From the NCBI GenBank assembly GCA_015231515.1, contig JADGBM010000025.1, forward strand, positions 1 through 33,256: a stretch of 33,256 bases of DNA, written 5' to 3'. This document shows positions 8,020 to 15,714 of this stretch, piece after piece. The notes beneath the pieces are model-generated. The model searched no databases. It was not told the DNA's origin and was given only the letters and a program-made list of their open reading frames with translations. The DNA is from Desulfobulbaceae bacterium. GTDB lineage: Bacteria > Desulfobacterota > Desulfobulbia > Desulfobulbales > VMSU01. A program made the position numbers and the translations under genes. Each line of letters begins with the position of its first letter. Within the stretch, counting starts at the first letter, position 1.

Positions 8020-8985
8020 TTACCCCTTTTCAACTCCTTGCAGAAACACCTGAGCCTTTTCTATTTCACTCATAACCGTTACACCAAGCCCCCTTAGATC
8101 ATCCCATTTCATCCCCATAAGTTCAAGAACACTGAGCAGATGCTGACTTTCTGAATACAAGTCACCAGCCGAACCAATCTCATAAATGTTTGCATAGAGA
8201 TTGGCCAAGGCCACAGCAGCGACAATTTTTCGGTTTTTCTCTGAGGCTCGTTCCGGAGAATGGTGAAAGGAAAGCGTTTCAACAATAGTATCGTTCAACT
8301 GCCATTTTTTAGCGATCAACGAACCAGCTGCTCCATGATCAATGCCAACGATCAGTTTTTCAGAGCGATACAAGGCGCTCTGTTCAAGATCCGCCAACTG
8401 AAGTGCCTGCACATAGGTTTCTGCAAAACAGTTATTAAGGGGTATTTTGCCAAGATCATGAAGCATTCCAGCCACAAAGTATTCCTCTCTCTCAGCCGTT
8501 GGTACATTTATCATGGCAGCTAGAAGCTTAGCCGTAACCCCTACACAGATCGAGTGCGCCCAGAAGGCATCCATGGGCAAACTCTTAAAGGACTCCTGTT
8601 TACCTAATGTGCCGATAATAGCCGTACTTAGGGCGAGATTCTTTACTGTATTGAGACCAAGCATAATGATGGCTCTGGTCAGCGACGAAATTTGATTCGG
8701 CAGCGAATAATAGGCAGAGTTAATCATTTTCAGGACCTGCCCGGTCAGAACTGGATCGAGCGAAATAACCCTGTTCAGATCGTTTGGAGCGGCATTCGGA
8801 GTATTACAAACCTGAAGCACCTTCGTTACGGTCGTTGACAAACTGGGCATGCGGTCTATGTAGTCTTTGATTGTCTCTTCTTGATCCTGCATTTCCGTTA
8901 TAACTCTGTAGCCCTTGCCAGCCGAGCGCAAAATTAATAAAGATTGATAACCAACACCAGTTAAGATGGTATCATGGAAAAGCAT
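8020..8985 (-). CDS. HDOD domain signalling protein
   Basis: 321 residues from the first ATG. The HDOD domain runs from about residue 46: MPSLSTTVTKVLQVC, then LDPVLTGQVLKMINSAYYSLP and LGLNTVKNLALS are its hallmarks. The later HD-like part keeps H144, HDLGK (H176-D177) and SFHHSPE near residue 240, more than many HDOD proteins retain. Such proteins act in stress and motility signalling, often without catalysis. The start is uncertain: residues 1-31 are not typical of the family and neither the ATG at 8985 nor the one at 8892 (residue 32) has a clear ribosome site. It heads the run HDOD, MBL hydrolase, FlaG-like protein. Confidence 0.85.
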   Translation of the reverse strand: MLFHDTILTGVGYQSLLILRSAGKGYRVITEMQDQEETIKDYIDRMPSLSTTVTKVLQVCNTPNAAPNDLNRVISLDPVLTGQVLKMINSAYYSLPNQISSLTRAIIMLGLNTVKNLALSTAIIGTLGKQESFKSLPMDAFWAHSICVGVTAKLLAAMINVPTAEREEYFVAGMLHDLGKIPLNNCFAETYVQALQLADLEQSALYRSEKLIVGIDHGAAGSLIAKKWQLNDTIVETLSFHHSPERASEKNRKIVAAVALANLYANIYEIGSAGDLYSESQHLLSVLELMGMKWDDLRGLGVTVMSEIEKAQVFLQGVEKG

Positions 8986-9038
8986 CTTGTGTAAAAGAGT
9001 TTTTTAGTTTCTCACTGAAAGTCTTCAGTAAAGAAAAA

Positions 9039-9092
9039 CACGAGATATCGGCAGTGACTGTTCCAGCATATTGTCCGTTTTTGCTATTAGCA
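9039..9092 (+). repeat. Dispersed about 54-bp intergenic repeat, copy 1
   Basis: Starts CACGAGATATCGGCAGTG and ends in CCGTTTTTGCTATTAGC. It resembles 14018-14072 over its whole length with roughly seven matches in ten by hand alignment. An inverted repeat ACTGAA-agtc-TTCAGT lies beside it at 9014-9029. It sits between hisA and the HDOD gene. Confidence 0.45.
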
Positions 9093-9109
9093 TTCAGCCA
9101 TAAGCTACC

Positions 9110-9144
9110 AACTAAACGCTAAAGGCTAAAAGCTAAAAGCTAAA
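9110..9144. repeat. Heptamer tandem repeat array (nnCTAAA type)
   Basis: Five 7-base units: AACTAAA, CGCTAAA, GGCTAAA, AGCTAAA, AGCTAAA. The array ends two bases before the stop codon of hisA. A second heptamer array with the same period lies at 33159-33212. Confidence 0.7.
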
Positions 9145-9146
9145 TA

Positions 9147-9914
9147 TCATTGGCCCTGAAGGCGATTAAAGGCAACAGCCTCCTGGTAGGTAATTCCGGA
9201 ACCGCCAAAAATATCCAGGGCACTACCGATAGTCACGTCCAGCTTGCCCTTGCCAAGGAGTTTCACCTGCTCAAGGTCGTCACTGTTTTTTACACCGCCG
9301 GCATAGGTTGTGGGAATCGTGACCCATTCACCTATATCACGAGTTAAATCTGTCTCAATACCTGCACATTTACCTTCAACGTCGACAGCGTGGATTAAAA
9401 ACTCACAACAAAATGCCGAGAAATACCGTAACGATTCCGGCGAGATAGACACCTCTGTAAACTTTTGCCAACGATCAGTAACAATAAAATAGGCATCACC
9501 TTTTTTCCGACAGCTCAAATCAAGTACCAATCGGTCCTTACCGACAAGTTTGAGCAAAGAGCGCAACCTGTCTTCATAAACATGGCCGTCCTTAAAAACA
9601 TATGAGGTAACAATCACCTGACTGGCCCCCTGATCGAGCCAATATGCTGCATTTTCTTCGGTAATACCGCCACCTATCTGCATTCCGCCTGGATAGGCGT
9701 TCAAGGCAACAACCGCGGCCTCATCACACCCAGCCCCTAATTTAATAATGTGACCACCGGTCAATCGATCGTTACGATAGAGCTCCGCATAAAAAGACGA
9801 GGGCTTGTCCGATGAAAAATTAGTGGTAAGTTCTGAGGCAGCATCATCGAGGGTTGAACCGACGATCTGCTTGACACGGCCTTCATGCAGGTCTATACAC
9901 GGTCTAAATTTCAT
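9147..9914 (-). CDS. hisA: HisA, eukaryotic (HIS6) type ProFAR isomerase
   Basis: A 255-residue TIM barrel that should catalyse the fourth step of histidine synthesis, the Amadori isomerisation of ProFAR to PRFAR. It follows the yeast/plant HIS6 pattern rather than ordinary bacterial HisA: CIDLHEGRVKQIVG with catalytic Asp8, TNFSSDKPSSFYAELYR, GGHIIKLG, MQIGGGI, VIVTSYVFKDGH, KDRLVLDLSCRKK, EFLIHAVDVEGKCAGIE near 171-187, TYAGGVKNSDDL and IGSALDIFGG near 229-238. That block order, in particular DLSCRK and HAVDVEGKCAGI, is diagnostic in my memory of the family. No other his gene lies in the window. Upstream is a terminator-like hairpin ending about 24 bases before the ATG; the ribosome site is AAGGGA. 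It likely comes from transfer between domains or from an old bacterial branch of the family. Confidence 0.88.
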   Translation of the reverse strand: MKFRPCIDLHEGRVKQIVGSTLDDAASELTTNFSSDKPSSFYAELYRNDRLTGGHIIKLGAGCDEAAVVALNAYPGGMQIGGGITEENAAYWLDQGASQVIVTSYVFKDGHVYEDRLRSLLKLVGKDRLVLDLSCRKKGDAYFIVTDRWQKFTEVSISPESLRYFSAFCCEFLIHAVDVEGKCAGIETDLTRDIGEWVTIPTTYAGGVKNSDDLEQVKLLGKGKLDVTIGSALDIFGGSGITYQEAVAFNRLQGQ

Positions 9915-9937
9915 GATCGATAGATCCCTTAGATGTT

Positions 9938-9985
9938 AAAACAAAAATGGCCAAAAAAGGATCCGTTACGAATCTTTTTTGGCCA
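9938..9985 (-). terminator. Rho-independent terminator just before hisA
   Basis: Read leftwards, TGGCCAAAAAA-GAT pairs with ATCC-TTTTTTGGCCA (arms at 9972-9985 and 9948-9962, one bulge), followed by TTTTTGTTTT. It closes the ATPase/fusA transcript, or acts as an attenuator for hisA, whose start is only 24 bases further. Confidence 0.6.
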
Positions 9986-10036
9986 CTCGAGTATACTATT
10001 GGAAAATTCAAGATACTAACCCCGATGAACGGGATA

Positions 10037-10096
10037 AGTGCCTTTCGCAGAGTATTTTCTTGTAAAAAAAAGCAAGAATATACTCTGCAAGGCACT
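10037..10096 (-). repeat. Long near-perfect hairpin at the stop codon of the ATPase gene
   Basis: The arms 10037-10062 and 10073-10096 pair over about 24 bases with one mismatch and small bulges around a loop of mostly A (T in the leftward transcript). The right arm starts inside the TAG at 10095-10097. Such a stem can protect an mRNA 3' end; no T-run follows it, so it is not itself a standard terminator. Confidence 0.65.
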
Positions 10097-10814
10097 AAAA
10101 AGTGGTTCCCCAGACTACCATACTGGTTGGGTCAAGACGAAGCGACTTGCCGGGCTCTACACAACCAGTGGCATCTTTTAAGACGTTCAAAAATATTTTA
10201 CTATCACCTTCAGACTGAGCCTCTAGCAAGATGACAGTTTCAAAGAGATCGGCAACCTCATTACAAGGAACCGGAACCCCCTCTGCACTAACCTCAGTTT
10301 TGTCTCTGTGGGTCAGGGCTGAAAACCAAAGGCTCATTCCAGCCTGTTGCTGTAGATCACGCATATCTTCAATAGCCTGGCGATTAATAGTAGCAAAATC
10401 AAGACCATCAATAACCATACAGCTCGGACGAAAGATATCTTGATATATAAGATCATTCAGACGTTCCTCAAGTTTCGGTCGGCTAAAGGAGGATTCATTA
10501 AAAGTCATGATCATACGATTACGCATGACTTCATACTGAAGATCTGCAAGTCTCTGATCCTCACATCCAGAGGCTATATCCGCCAGGATATCATCATACC
10601 AGGCCTTGGTCTTCTGAATATTCTGTCCTATGGTTACGTGCAGTACCTGCCGGCCTTTAAGCATGTTATCAAGGGCAATCTGCACCAATATAGCGGTTTT
10701 ACCCAGGCCGGCACGAGCCATTACCAGGCCCATGCGCATATTACTATCACTACCGCTCACCTCTGCACTGAAGGCCCCTAGTGGATTTTTCGTTATCAGA
10801 TCATTTTTCAACAT
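10095..10814 (-). CDS. RecA/DnaB-like P-loop ATPase of unknown role
   Basis: 239 residues with the core of a RecA/KaiC/DnaB-type ATPase and nothing else. Walker A is ARAGLGKTA (residues 33-41), followed by the LVQIALDNMLKGRQVLHVTIGQ pattern seen after the P-loop in DnaB and KaiC. Walker B is SCMVIDGLDF near residue 136-139, and the ALTHRDK segment sits where DnaB/RecA proteins have a sensor strand. No DNA-binding or KaiC second domain is present. The start has an AAGGAAG ribosome site. It lies 53 bases after fusA on the same strand, so the two are probably co-transcribed. A role next to translation elongation is a guess. Its stop codon lies in the foot of a long hairpin. Confidence 0.75.
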   Translation of the reverse strand: MLKNDLITKNPLGAFSAEVSGSDSNMRMGLVMARAGLGKTAILVQIALDNMLKGRQVLHVTIGQNIQKTKAWYDDILADIASGCEDQRLADLQYEVMRNRMIMTFNESSFSRPKLEERLNDLIYQDIFRPSCMVIDGLDFATINRQAIEDMRDLQQQAGMSLWFSALTHRDKTEVSAEGVPVPCNEVADLFETVILLEAQSEGDSKIFLNVLKDATGCVEPGKSLRLDPTSMVVWGTTF

Positions 10815-10867
10815 TATATCTTCCTTAACTTATTTTTTTCAAGGATGCAGGTTCCCCCGATACCCTA

Positions 10868-12955
10868 CTATTTCTTTTCTTCATCTGCCTTTTTCTTTAC
10901 AGCGGCAATTACTTCTTCAGACACAGATTTTGGAACTTGTCGATAGGCGGCAAATTCCATCGTAAACTCAGCTTTACCCTGAGTCATAGAGCGTAAGTCT
11001 GTTGAGTAGCCAAACATCTCAGCAAGCGGCACTTCCGCCTCAATAACGGTATATTCGTTTTCTTCAAGGGTTCCGATAATCATACCGCGACGCTGATTCA
11101 AACTTCCCATAACTGAGCCCTGGAACTCAGTCGGCCCTTCTACTGCCACCTTCATGATTGGTTCCATGAGTACAGCACCTGCCTTGCCGTAACCTTCCTT
11201 GAACGCCCCTTTTGCCGCAAGCTGAAACGCTATATCAGAGGAGTCAACAGAGTGCGCGGCACCATCGTTAATTACGCAGCGTACATTGGTTACCGGAAAG
11301 CCTGCCAAGGCACCCTTGGCCAGACTTGCGCTAAAACCTTTGTCACAAGAAGAGATAAACTCTCGGGGGATAACACCGCCGACAATTTTATCCACAAATT
11401 CGTACTCTTTCTCCTCACAAGGCTCCAGATAGCCGCCAACTCGTCCAAATTGCCCCGAACCTCCGGTCTGTTTCTTGTGGGTATAATTAAATTCAGCCAT
11501 TTTAGTAATTGTTTCACGATAGGCAACCTGAGGAGCACCTACATGAACTTCCGCGGCATACTCACGCTTCATACGCTCAATATACACTTCCAGATGCAGC
11601 TCGCCCATACCGGAAATAATTGTATCACCCGTCTCATGATCAACAAAGGTCTTAAAGGTAGGGTCTTCTTTGGTGAAACGGTTCAGGGCCTTGGACATAT
11701 TGCCCTGAGCCTTGTTGTCTATTGGCTTAATGGCCAGCGAAATAACCGGGGCAGGGACATGCATAGAGCTCATGGACATATCAATCTCCGGAGAGGTAAA
11801 TGTGTCACCTGACGCACAATCAACACCAAAAAGAGCCACGATGTCACCGGGGCCCGCCACATCAATATCTTCCATTTCATTAGAATGCATACGAGCCAGT
11901 CGACCGACCTTTACCTTCTTACCGGTGCGACTGTTAACAATGGTATCACCTTTACGCATTGTGCCCTGATAGGTCCTGATATAGGTCAACTGGCCATAGC
12001 GCCCATCTTCAAGCTTGAAGGCCAGGCATACAAGGGGGGCATCAGGGTTGCTCTGAAGTATGACCTCCTCTTCATTATTATTAATATCAAGAGCGATATT
12101 TTCAATATCTGCCGGAGCCGGAAGATATCGAACAACAGCATCCAACATAGCCTGCACACCCTTATTTTTATAGGCTGAGCCAATAAAGACCGGGGCAAGC
12201 TCAAGCGAAAGTGTTCCAGTTCGGACAGCGTCCATGATCATCTTTTCGGTCGGCGTTCCCTCAAGAACAGCTTCCATAAGTTCGTCAGAAAACATCGAGG
12301 CAGCGTCAAGCATCAACTCGCGCTTTTCCTCAGCCTTCGCAACTAATGCAGCTGGAATCTCTGCTTCACGGATAATTTCGCCGTTATCACCTTCAAAGTA
12401 AATGGCCTTCATGGTAACCAGGTCAATAACACCCTCAAGATTGGCCTCGAGCCCGATGGGAAGCTGCATAAACACTGCATTGAGTTTAAGTTTATCACAT
12501 ACCTGATCTGCAACTCGCTGTGGGTTGGCGCCAGTTCTGTCACACTTGTTAATAAAGACAATACGTGGCACCTTATAACGCGTCATCTGACGGTTAACGG
12601 TAATACTCTGTGACTGTACACCGCCAACTGAGCAAAGAATCAGAACCGCCCCATCCAGAACTCGGAGCGCCCGTTCAACCTCAATGGTAAAATCAACATG
12701 ACCAGGGGTATCAATAATGTTGATGTCATGTCCCTTCCAAGTACAATAGGTTGCCGCAGACTGGATAGTGATACCACGCTCTTTTTCCAACTCCATAGAG
12801 TCCATGGTTGCACCGACACCGTCCTTACCACGAACCTCGTGAATAGCATGGATTTTATCTGTATAAAAGAGCACTCGCTCGGTCAAGGTTGTCTTACCCG
12901 AGTCAATATGAGCACTAATCCCAATATTTCGAACTTTTTCTAGATCCTTTTTCAT
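10868..12955 (-). CDS. fusA: Elongation factor G, mitochondrial EFG1/spdEFG1-like
   Basis: A complete 695-residue translational GTPase that moves tRNA and mRNA through the ribosome. G motifs: AHIDSGKTT (15-23), [24 protein letters not shown] and GSAYKNKG. Domains II-V follow with [38 protein letters not shown] and [19 protein letters not shown]. The P-loop Ser in place of Ala, the segment [19 protein letters not shown] and [15 protein letters not shown] are typical of mitochondrial EFG1 and its bacterial kin (spdEFG1 of spirochaetes, planctomycetes and some deltaproteobacteria), not of ordinary EF-G. In line with that, no rpsL, rpsG or tuf gene is beside it. An AAGGA ribosome site precedes the ATG. 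A candidate promoter and a leader hairpin lie upstream; the P-loop ATPase gene follows after 53 bases. Confidence 0.93.
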   Translation of the reverse strand: MKKDLEKVRNIGISAHIDSGKTTLTERVLFYTDKIHAIHEVRGKDGVGATMDSMELEKERGITIQSAATYCTWKGHDINIIDTPGHVDFTIEVERALRVLDGAVLILCSVGGVQSQSITVNRQMTRYKVPRIVFINKCDRTGANPQRVADQVCDKLKLNAVFMQLPIGLEANLEGVIDLVTMKAIYFEGDNGEIIREAEIPAALVAKAEEKRELMLDAASMFSDELMEAVLEGTPTEKMIMDAVRTGTLSLELAPVFIGSAYKNKGVQAMLDAVVRYLPAPADIENIALDINNNEEEVILQSNPDAPLVCLAFKLEDGRYGQLTYIRTYQGTMRKGDTIVNSRTGKKVKVGRLARMHSNEMEDIDVAGPGDIVALFGVDCASGDTFTSPEIDMSMSSMHVPAPVISLAIKPIDNKAQGNMSKALNRFTKEDPTFKTFVDHETGDTIISGMGELHLEVYIERMKREYAAEVHVGAPQVAYRETITKMAEFNYTHKKQTGGSGQFGRVGGYLEPCEEKEYEFVDKIVGGVIPREFISSCDKGFSASLAKGALAGFPVTNVRCVINDGAAHSVDSSDIAFQLAAKGAFKEGYGKAGAVLMEPIMKVAVEGPTEFQGSVMGSLNQRRGMIIGTLEENEYTVIEAEVPLAEMFGYSTDLRSMTQGKAEFTMEFAAYRQVPKSVSEEVIAAVKKKADEEKK

Positions 12956-13023
12956 CTCTGCTTCCTTTTACATGTAACAGTCAAATCTTCTGTATTTACT
13001 AGTGTCTGAATGAATAGCACAAT

Positions 13024-13077
13024 AAAAAAAACGGCCATTACATGGGTGGTACTAAACAACAATCACCCTGCGACCGT
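13024..13077 (-). terminator. Terminator or attenuator in the fusA leader
   Basis: Read leftwards: ACGGTC, then an inner stem GGGTG/CACCC, then GGCCGT followed by eight T. It lies between the candidate promoter (13102-13130) and the fusA ATG. Either fusA is attenuated, or this ends transcripts coming from the SLOG-like gene and fusA has a nearer promoter I cannot see. Confidence 0.55.
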
Positions 13078-13101
13078 TAATAACGCATCGAAAAACAGCT
13101 A

Positions 13102-13137
13102 TATCTACATGGTTCCCAGCGCTTTGTCAAGACAAAG
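13102..13137 (-). promoter_or_regulatory. Candidate fusA promoter with overlapping palindrome
   Basis: On the minus strand TTGACA (13125-13130), 17 bases, then TAGATA (13102-13107). A perfect palindrome CTTTGTC-AA-GACAAAG (13122-13137) overlaps the -35, as an operator would. The leader to the ATG at 12955 would be about 140 bases. The rest of the 290-base gap holds no gene. Confidence 0.45.
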
Positions 13138-13245
13138 AACGCCACCACCTTTTGCACCTTTTGGCGAAAGCCGTCTCCACCTTTACGCTGCACCGAAATT
13201 CCCAGAGGTCCCTCTTTTCAAAAGGGGGCTCTAGGGTCTGCTGCC

Positions 13246-13803
13246 CTATGAGCCAAAAGCGCTATCAAACAGATCCGCAATAGCCTTACGCCCGTTCTCA
13301 GTCAAGTTTCTGGTTCCAGAACAGGCCAGGGTATCAAACTTAATTTGAGGAATGCCTTCAATCCATGTGCCACTATCCCAAACAAACCATTTATCTCTAG
13401 TTTGATCAAAGACGCTCAACGGCCGGTTAAAGAGTTTTGCCAATTCGACTGTCCAGCCGGTGCCCCCCTTAACGGTATTATCCTCAAGAATTTTACCGAC
13501 AACAATCACCTGATGACCGCTGTTAACAACATGAAAAAGCACCTGGAGCACTTTGCGAATTTTCTCCGAACCATAATATTTACGATTCATCATCTGCGAG
13601 ACGATTTCCATACTTATATTACCGCGGGCAAGCTCATCAGCAGCCAGCACGTTGACACATTGGGCGTTGACTCGGTCAACCTTCTGGTCGGCAAAGGTAT
13701 AGACACACTCCTGCATGCCTCTTTTAACTGCTTCTTCTCCAAAAGCAGCCTCTGCTCCCCTTAAACCGCTGGTAAACACTGTACATTTGCCCTTAGTCAC
13801 CAT
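13246..13803 (-). CDS. SLOG-like nucleotide-binding family protein
   Basis: 185 residues. TSGLRGAEAAFGEEAVKRG near residue 11-29 is a glycine-rich loop followed by a helix, as in Rossmann-like SLOG/LOG proteins that bind nucleotide-like ligands. LARGNISMEIVSQMMNRKY and TVKGGTGWTVELAKLFNRPLSVFDQ (about 111-136) match a conserved family I recognise by pattern but that has no assigned function as far as I know. The KGGTGW loop is the likely second half of the ligand site. W-rich KWFVWDSGTW follows. The start is well supported by GAGGAGAG four bases before the ATG. It lies upstream of fusA on the same strand but about 290 bases away. Confidence 0.6.
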   Translation of the reverse strand: MVTKGKCTVFTSGLRGAEAAFGEEAVKRGMQECVYTFADQKVDRVNAQCVNVLAADELARGNISMEIVSQMMNRKYYGSEKIRKVLQVLFHVVNSGHQVIVVGKILEDNTVKGGTGWTVELAKLFNRPLSVFDQTRDKWFVWDSGTWIEGIPQIKFDTLACSGTRNLTENGRKAIADLFDSAFGS

Positions 13804-13971
13804 AATGCTCTCCTCGTCTTATATATGATCTGCACTTCAACGTATTCTCGCCAAACCAATTGCACTCTCAATTTATTAACGACAGGAGTACTAAAAGTAA
13901 AGTTAATATTTTGGTAGTTGTTATCACCCGATCACTCAACCACACTTGGCTCACCAACACACTCTTTCTGC

Positions 13972-14001
13972 TTGACATTGCCGGGCCAGGCATTCGATAA
14001 T
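13972..14001 (+). promoter_or_regulatory. Sigma-70 promoter for the sensor operon
   Basis: TTGACA (13972-13977), 18 bases, GATAAT (13996-14001). The match is near consensus. The transcript would have a leader of about 120 bases containing the dispersed repeat before the ATG at 14131. Confidence 0.6.
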
Positions 14002-14017
14002 CATTTTAAACCTATAC

Positions 14018-14072
14018 ACACGAGATAAGAGCAGTGGCTGTTCCTTCATCAGGTTCGTTTTTTCCTAACAGC
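14018..14072 (+). repeat. Dispersed about 54-bp intergenic repeat, copy 2
   Basis: Starts CACGAGATAAGAGCAGTGG and continues CTGTTCC...TTCGTTTTTTCCTAACAGC, like 9039-9092. In this copy it falls inside the predicted leader RNA of the sensor operon. Confidence 0.45.
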
Positions 14073-14130
14073 CCACAGTCTGACTGTCTAAACAACCTGA
14101 GTAGTTACCCGTCTGCAACATTGAGTCAGA

Positions 14131-15714
14131 ATGAATAAAATTGTTTTCCAGGAGACCAACAAAACCGCAATACTGTTAGACAGCGGCATCGCTCTTGGGG
14201 TTCTTATTGGCCTTTATTTTACCAGCCGCATCAACTATCTCCTCTTCCATAGTCTCGCCGAAATTTTCAGTATTGTTATTGCCTTTTCAGTTTTTGTCGT
14301 TGCCTGGAACTCAAGATCCTATATTAAAAATCAGTACTTACTCTTTATCGGCATAGCCTATTTGTTTATAGGAATCATCGACCTCCTGCACACACTTGCA
14401 TATAAAGGCATGCCAATTTTTACTGATTATGATTTCTACGCCAATCAACTATGGATCGGGGCTCGGTACCTGGAAAGCATCTCCCTCCTTGTCGCATTTT
14501 ACTTTCTTACTGCTGAAATAAAAATTCGGCCCTATGTATTGGTGGCATTTTTCACAATTGCCACAACGTTGCTAATCACAAGCATTTTTGTGTGGAAGAT
14601 ATTTCCAGAATGCTTTGTCGTCGGCCAGGGACTTACACCTTTCAAAAAAATCAGTGAATATTGTATTTGCATTATTCTGACCCTCAATCTCTTTCTACTA
14701 TTCAAAAACCAGAACAAGTTCGATCCGGCGATTCGGGGCTACCTTTATTGGGCGCTTATTTTCAGCATTATCGCTGAGCTGGCTTTTACTTTTTATATCA
14801 GCAACTATGGCCTCTCTAACCTTATTGGCCATTACTTCAAGATTTTTTCTTTTTTCATGGTTTACCTGGCAATTGTAAAGACAGGAATTAATAAGCCCTT
14901 CGATCTTATTTTTCTTGAGTTGGATTGCACCAACCGACAATTACATGAAGAAATACTCATTCGCACGCAGACTGAAACAGATCTAAAAAGCGCTCTATTT
15001 GAAGTGAAACAGTTAAGCGGTATGCTGCCCATCTGTTCTTCGTGTAAAAACATCCGCGACGACAAAGGATACTGGCGACAAATCGAATCCTTTATCAGGG
15101 AGCACTCTGAGGCCAAATTCAGTCATGGCATATGCCCAGACTGCGTCAAAAAACTTTATCCTGAAATAACCCAAGGCAGTTTTAAGGTAAAACTCCCCGA
15201 GGCTCGTTACACAGGATTGGCAAGTCGCGCCTACTTTGACAAGATATTGCAAAAAGAGTGGGCCCGATGTGCGCGTGACAACAAGCAAATCTCCATCATT
15301 ATTTTGGATTTTCGAGATGTGATACACTATGAGAAATGTGCAATACTTGACATCGAAAAAGTACTGCGGGACACCTTGAACAGGGCGACGGATTACCTGG
15401 CCGGATATGAAGATAACTCTTACGGGATTGTTCTCTCAGACACAAACCGCCAGGGAGCACGACGTGTTGCCGACAACATTCTCAATAAATTCAGGGCGTT
15501 TCGTGATTCTTATAGAAATTCCGACATCACTAAACTCCCTCTCAGGATTGCCGTGTTAACGACAACCCCCTCCGGAAATTCAGTACCGGAAGCTCTCTTA
15601 TCGGAAACCAACAAGATTCTCAAGGCAATCGGCAGTACCAGCGAAGACCAGATCGTCCAGAAAGACCTCAACAGCTGTCAGAACGCACCTACAGGACAAG
15701 CCCATGCCGAATGA
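14131..15714 (+). CDS. MASE3 membrane sensor with Cys-rich linker and degenerate GGDEF domain
   Basis: 527 residues. Residues 14-250 form about eight membrane segments of the MASE3 sensory type; AYLFIGIIDLLHTLAYKGMP is a good marker. A short coiled segment (261-298) leads to LPICSSCKNIRDDKGYW with C302/C305 and HGICPDC with C335/C338, a probable metal-binding linker common in this kind of regulator. Residues about 357-500 have the length and pattern of a GGDEF domain (TGLASRAYFDKIL, then ISIIILDF), but the signature is GYEDNS near 425-430, so diguanylate cyclase activity is unlikely. It may bind ligand or serve as a scaffold. Its stop overlaps the start of the hybrid kinase by 11 bases, so the two proteins very likely work together. 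Confidence 0.8.
   Translation: MNKIVFQETNKTAILLDSGIALGVLIGLYFTSRINYLLFHSLAEIFSIVIAFSVFVVAWNSRSYIKNQYLLFIGIAYLFIGIIDLLHTLAYKGMPIFTDYDFYANQLWIGARYLESISLLVAFYFLTAEIKIRPYVLVAFFTIATTLLITSIFVWKIFPECFVVGQGLTPFKKISEYCICIILTLNLFLLFKNQNKFDPAIRGYLYWALIFSIIAELAFTFYISNYGLSNLIGHYFKIFSFFMVYLAIVKTGINKPFDLIFLELDCTNRQLHEEILIRTQTETDLKSALFEVKQLSGMLPICSSCKNIRDDKGYWRQIESFIREHSEAKFSHGICPDCVKKLYPEITQGSFKVKLPEARYTGLASRAYFDKILQKEWARCARDNKQISIIILDFRDVIHYEKCAILDIEKVLRDTLNRATDYLAGYEDNSYGIVLSDTNRQGARRVADNILNKFRAFRDSYRNSDITKLPLRIAVLTTTPSGNSVPEALLSETNKILKAIGSTSEDQIVQKDLNSCQNAPTGQAHAE

Larger units (their letters stand above)
13804..14130. other. Divergent intergenic region with promoter and repeat
   Basis: 327 bases between the leftward SLOG-like gene and the rightward MASE3 gene. 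It holds a strong candidate promoter (13972-14001), the second copy of a dispersed repeat (14018-14072) and a small palindrome ACAGTC-t-GACTGT (14075-14087). No gene is seen. Confidence 0.6.

Noticed and set aside
11252-11812. Long open frame on the + strand inside fusA
   Set aside because: It is antisense to a fully conserved EF-G and shows no family features.
13010-13234. 74-codon open frame on the + strand before fusA
   Set aside because: It runs through the fusA leader hairpin and promoter, has no ribosome site and no recognisable features.
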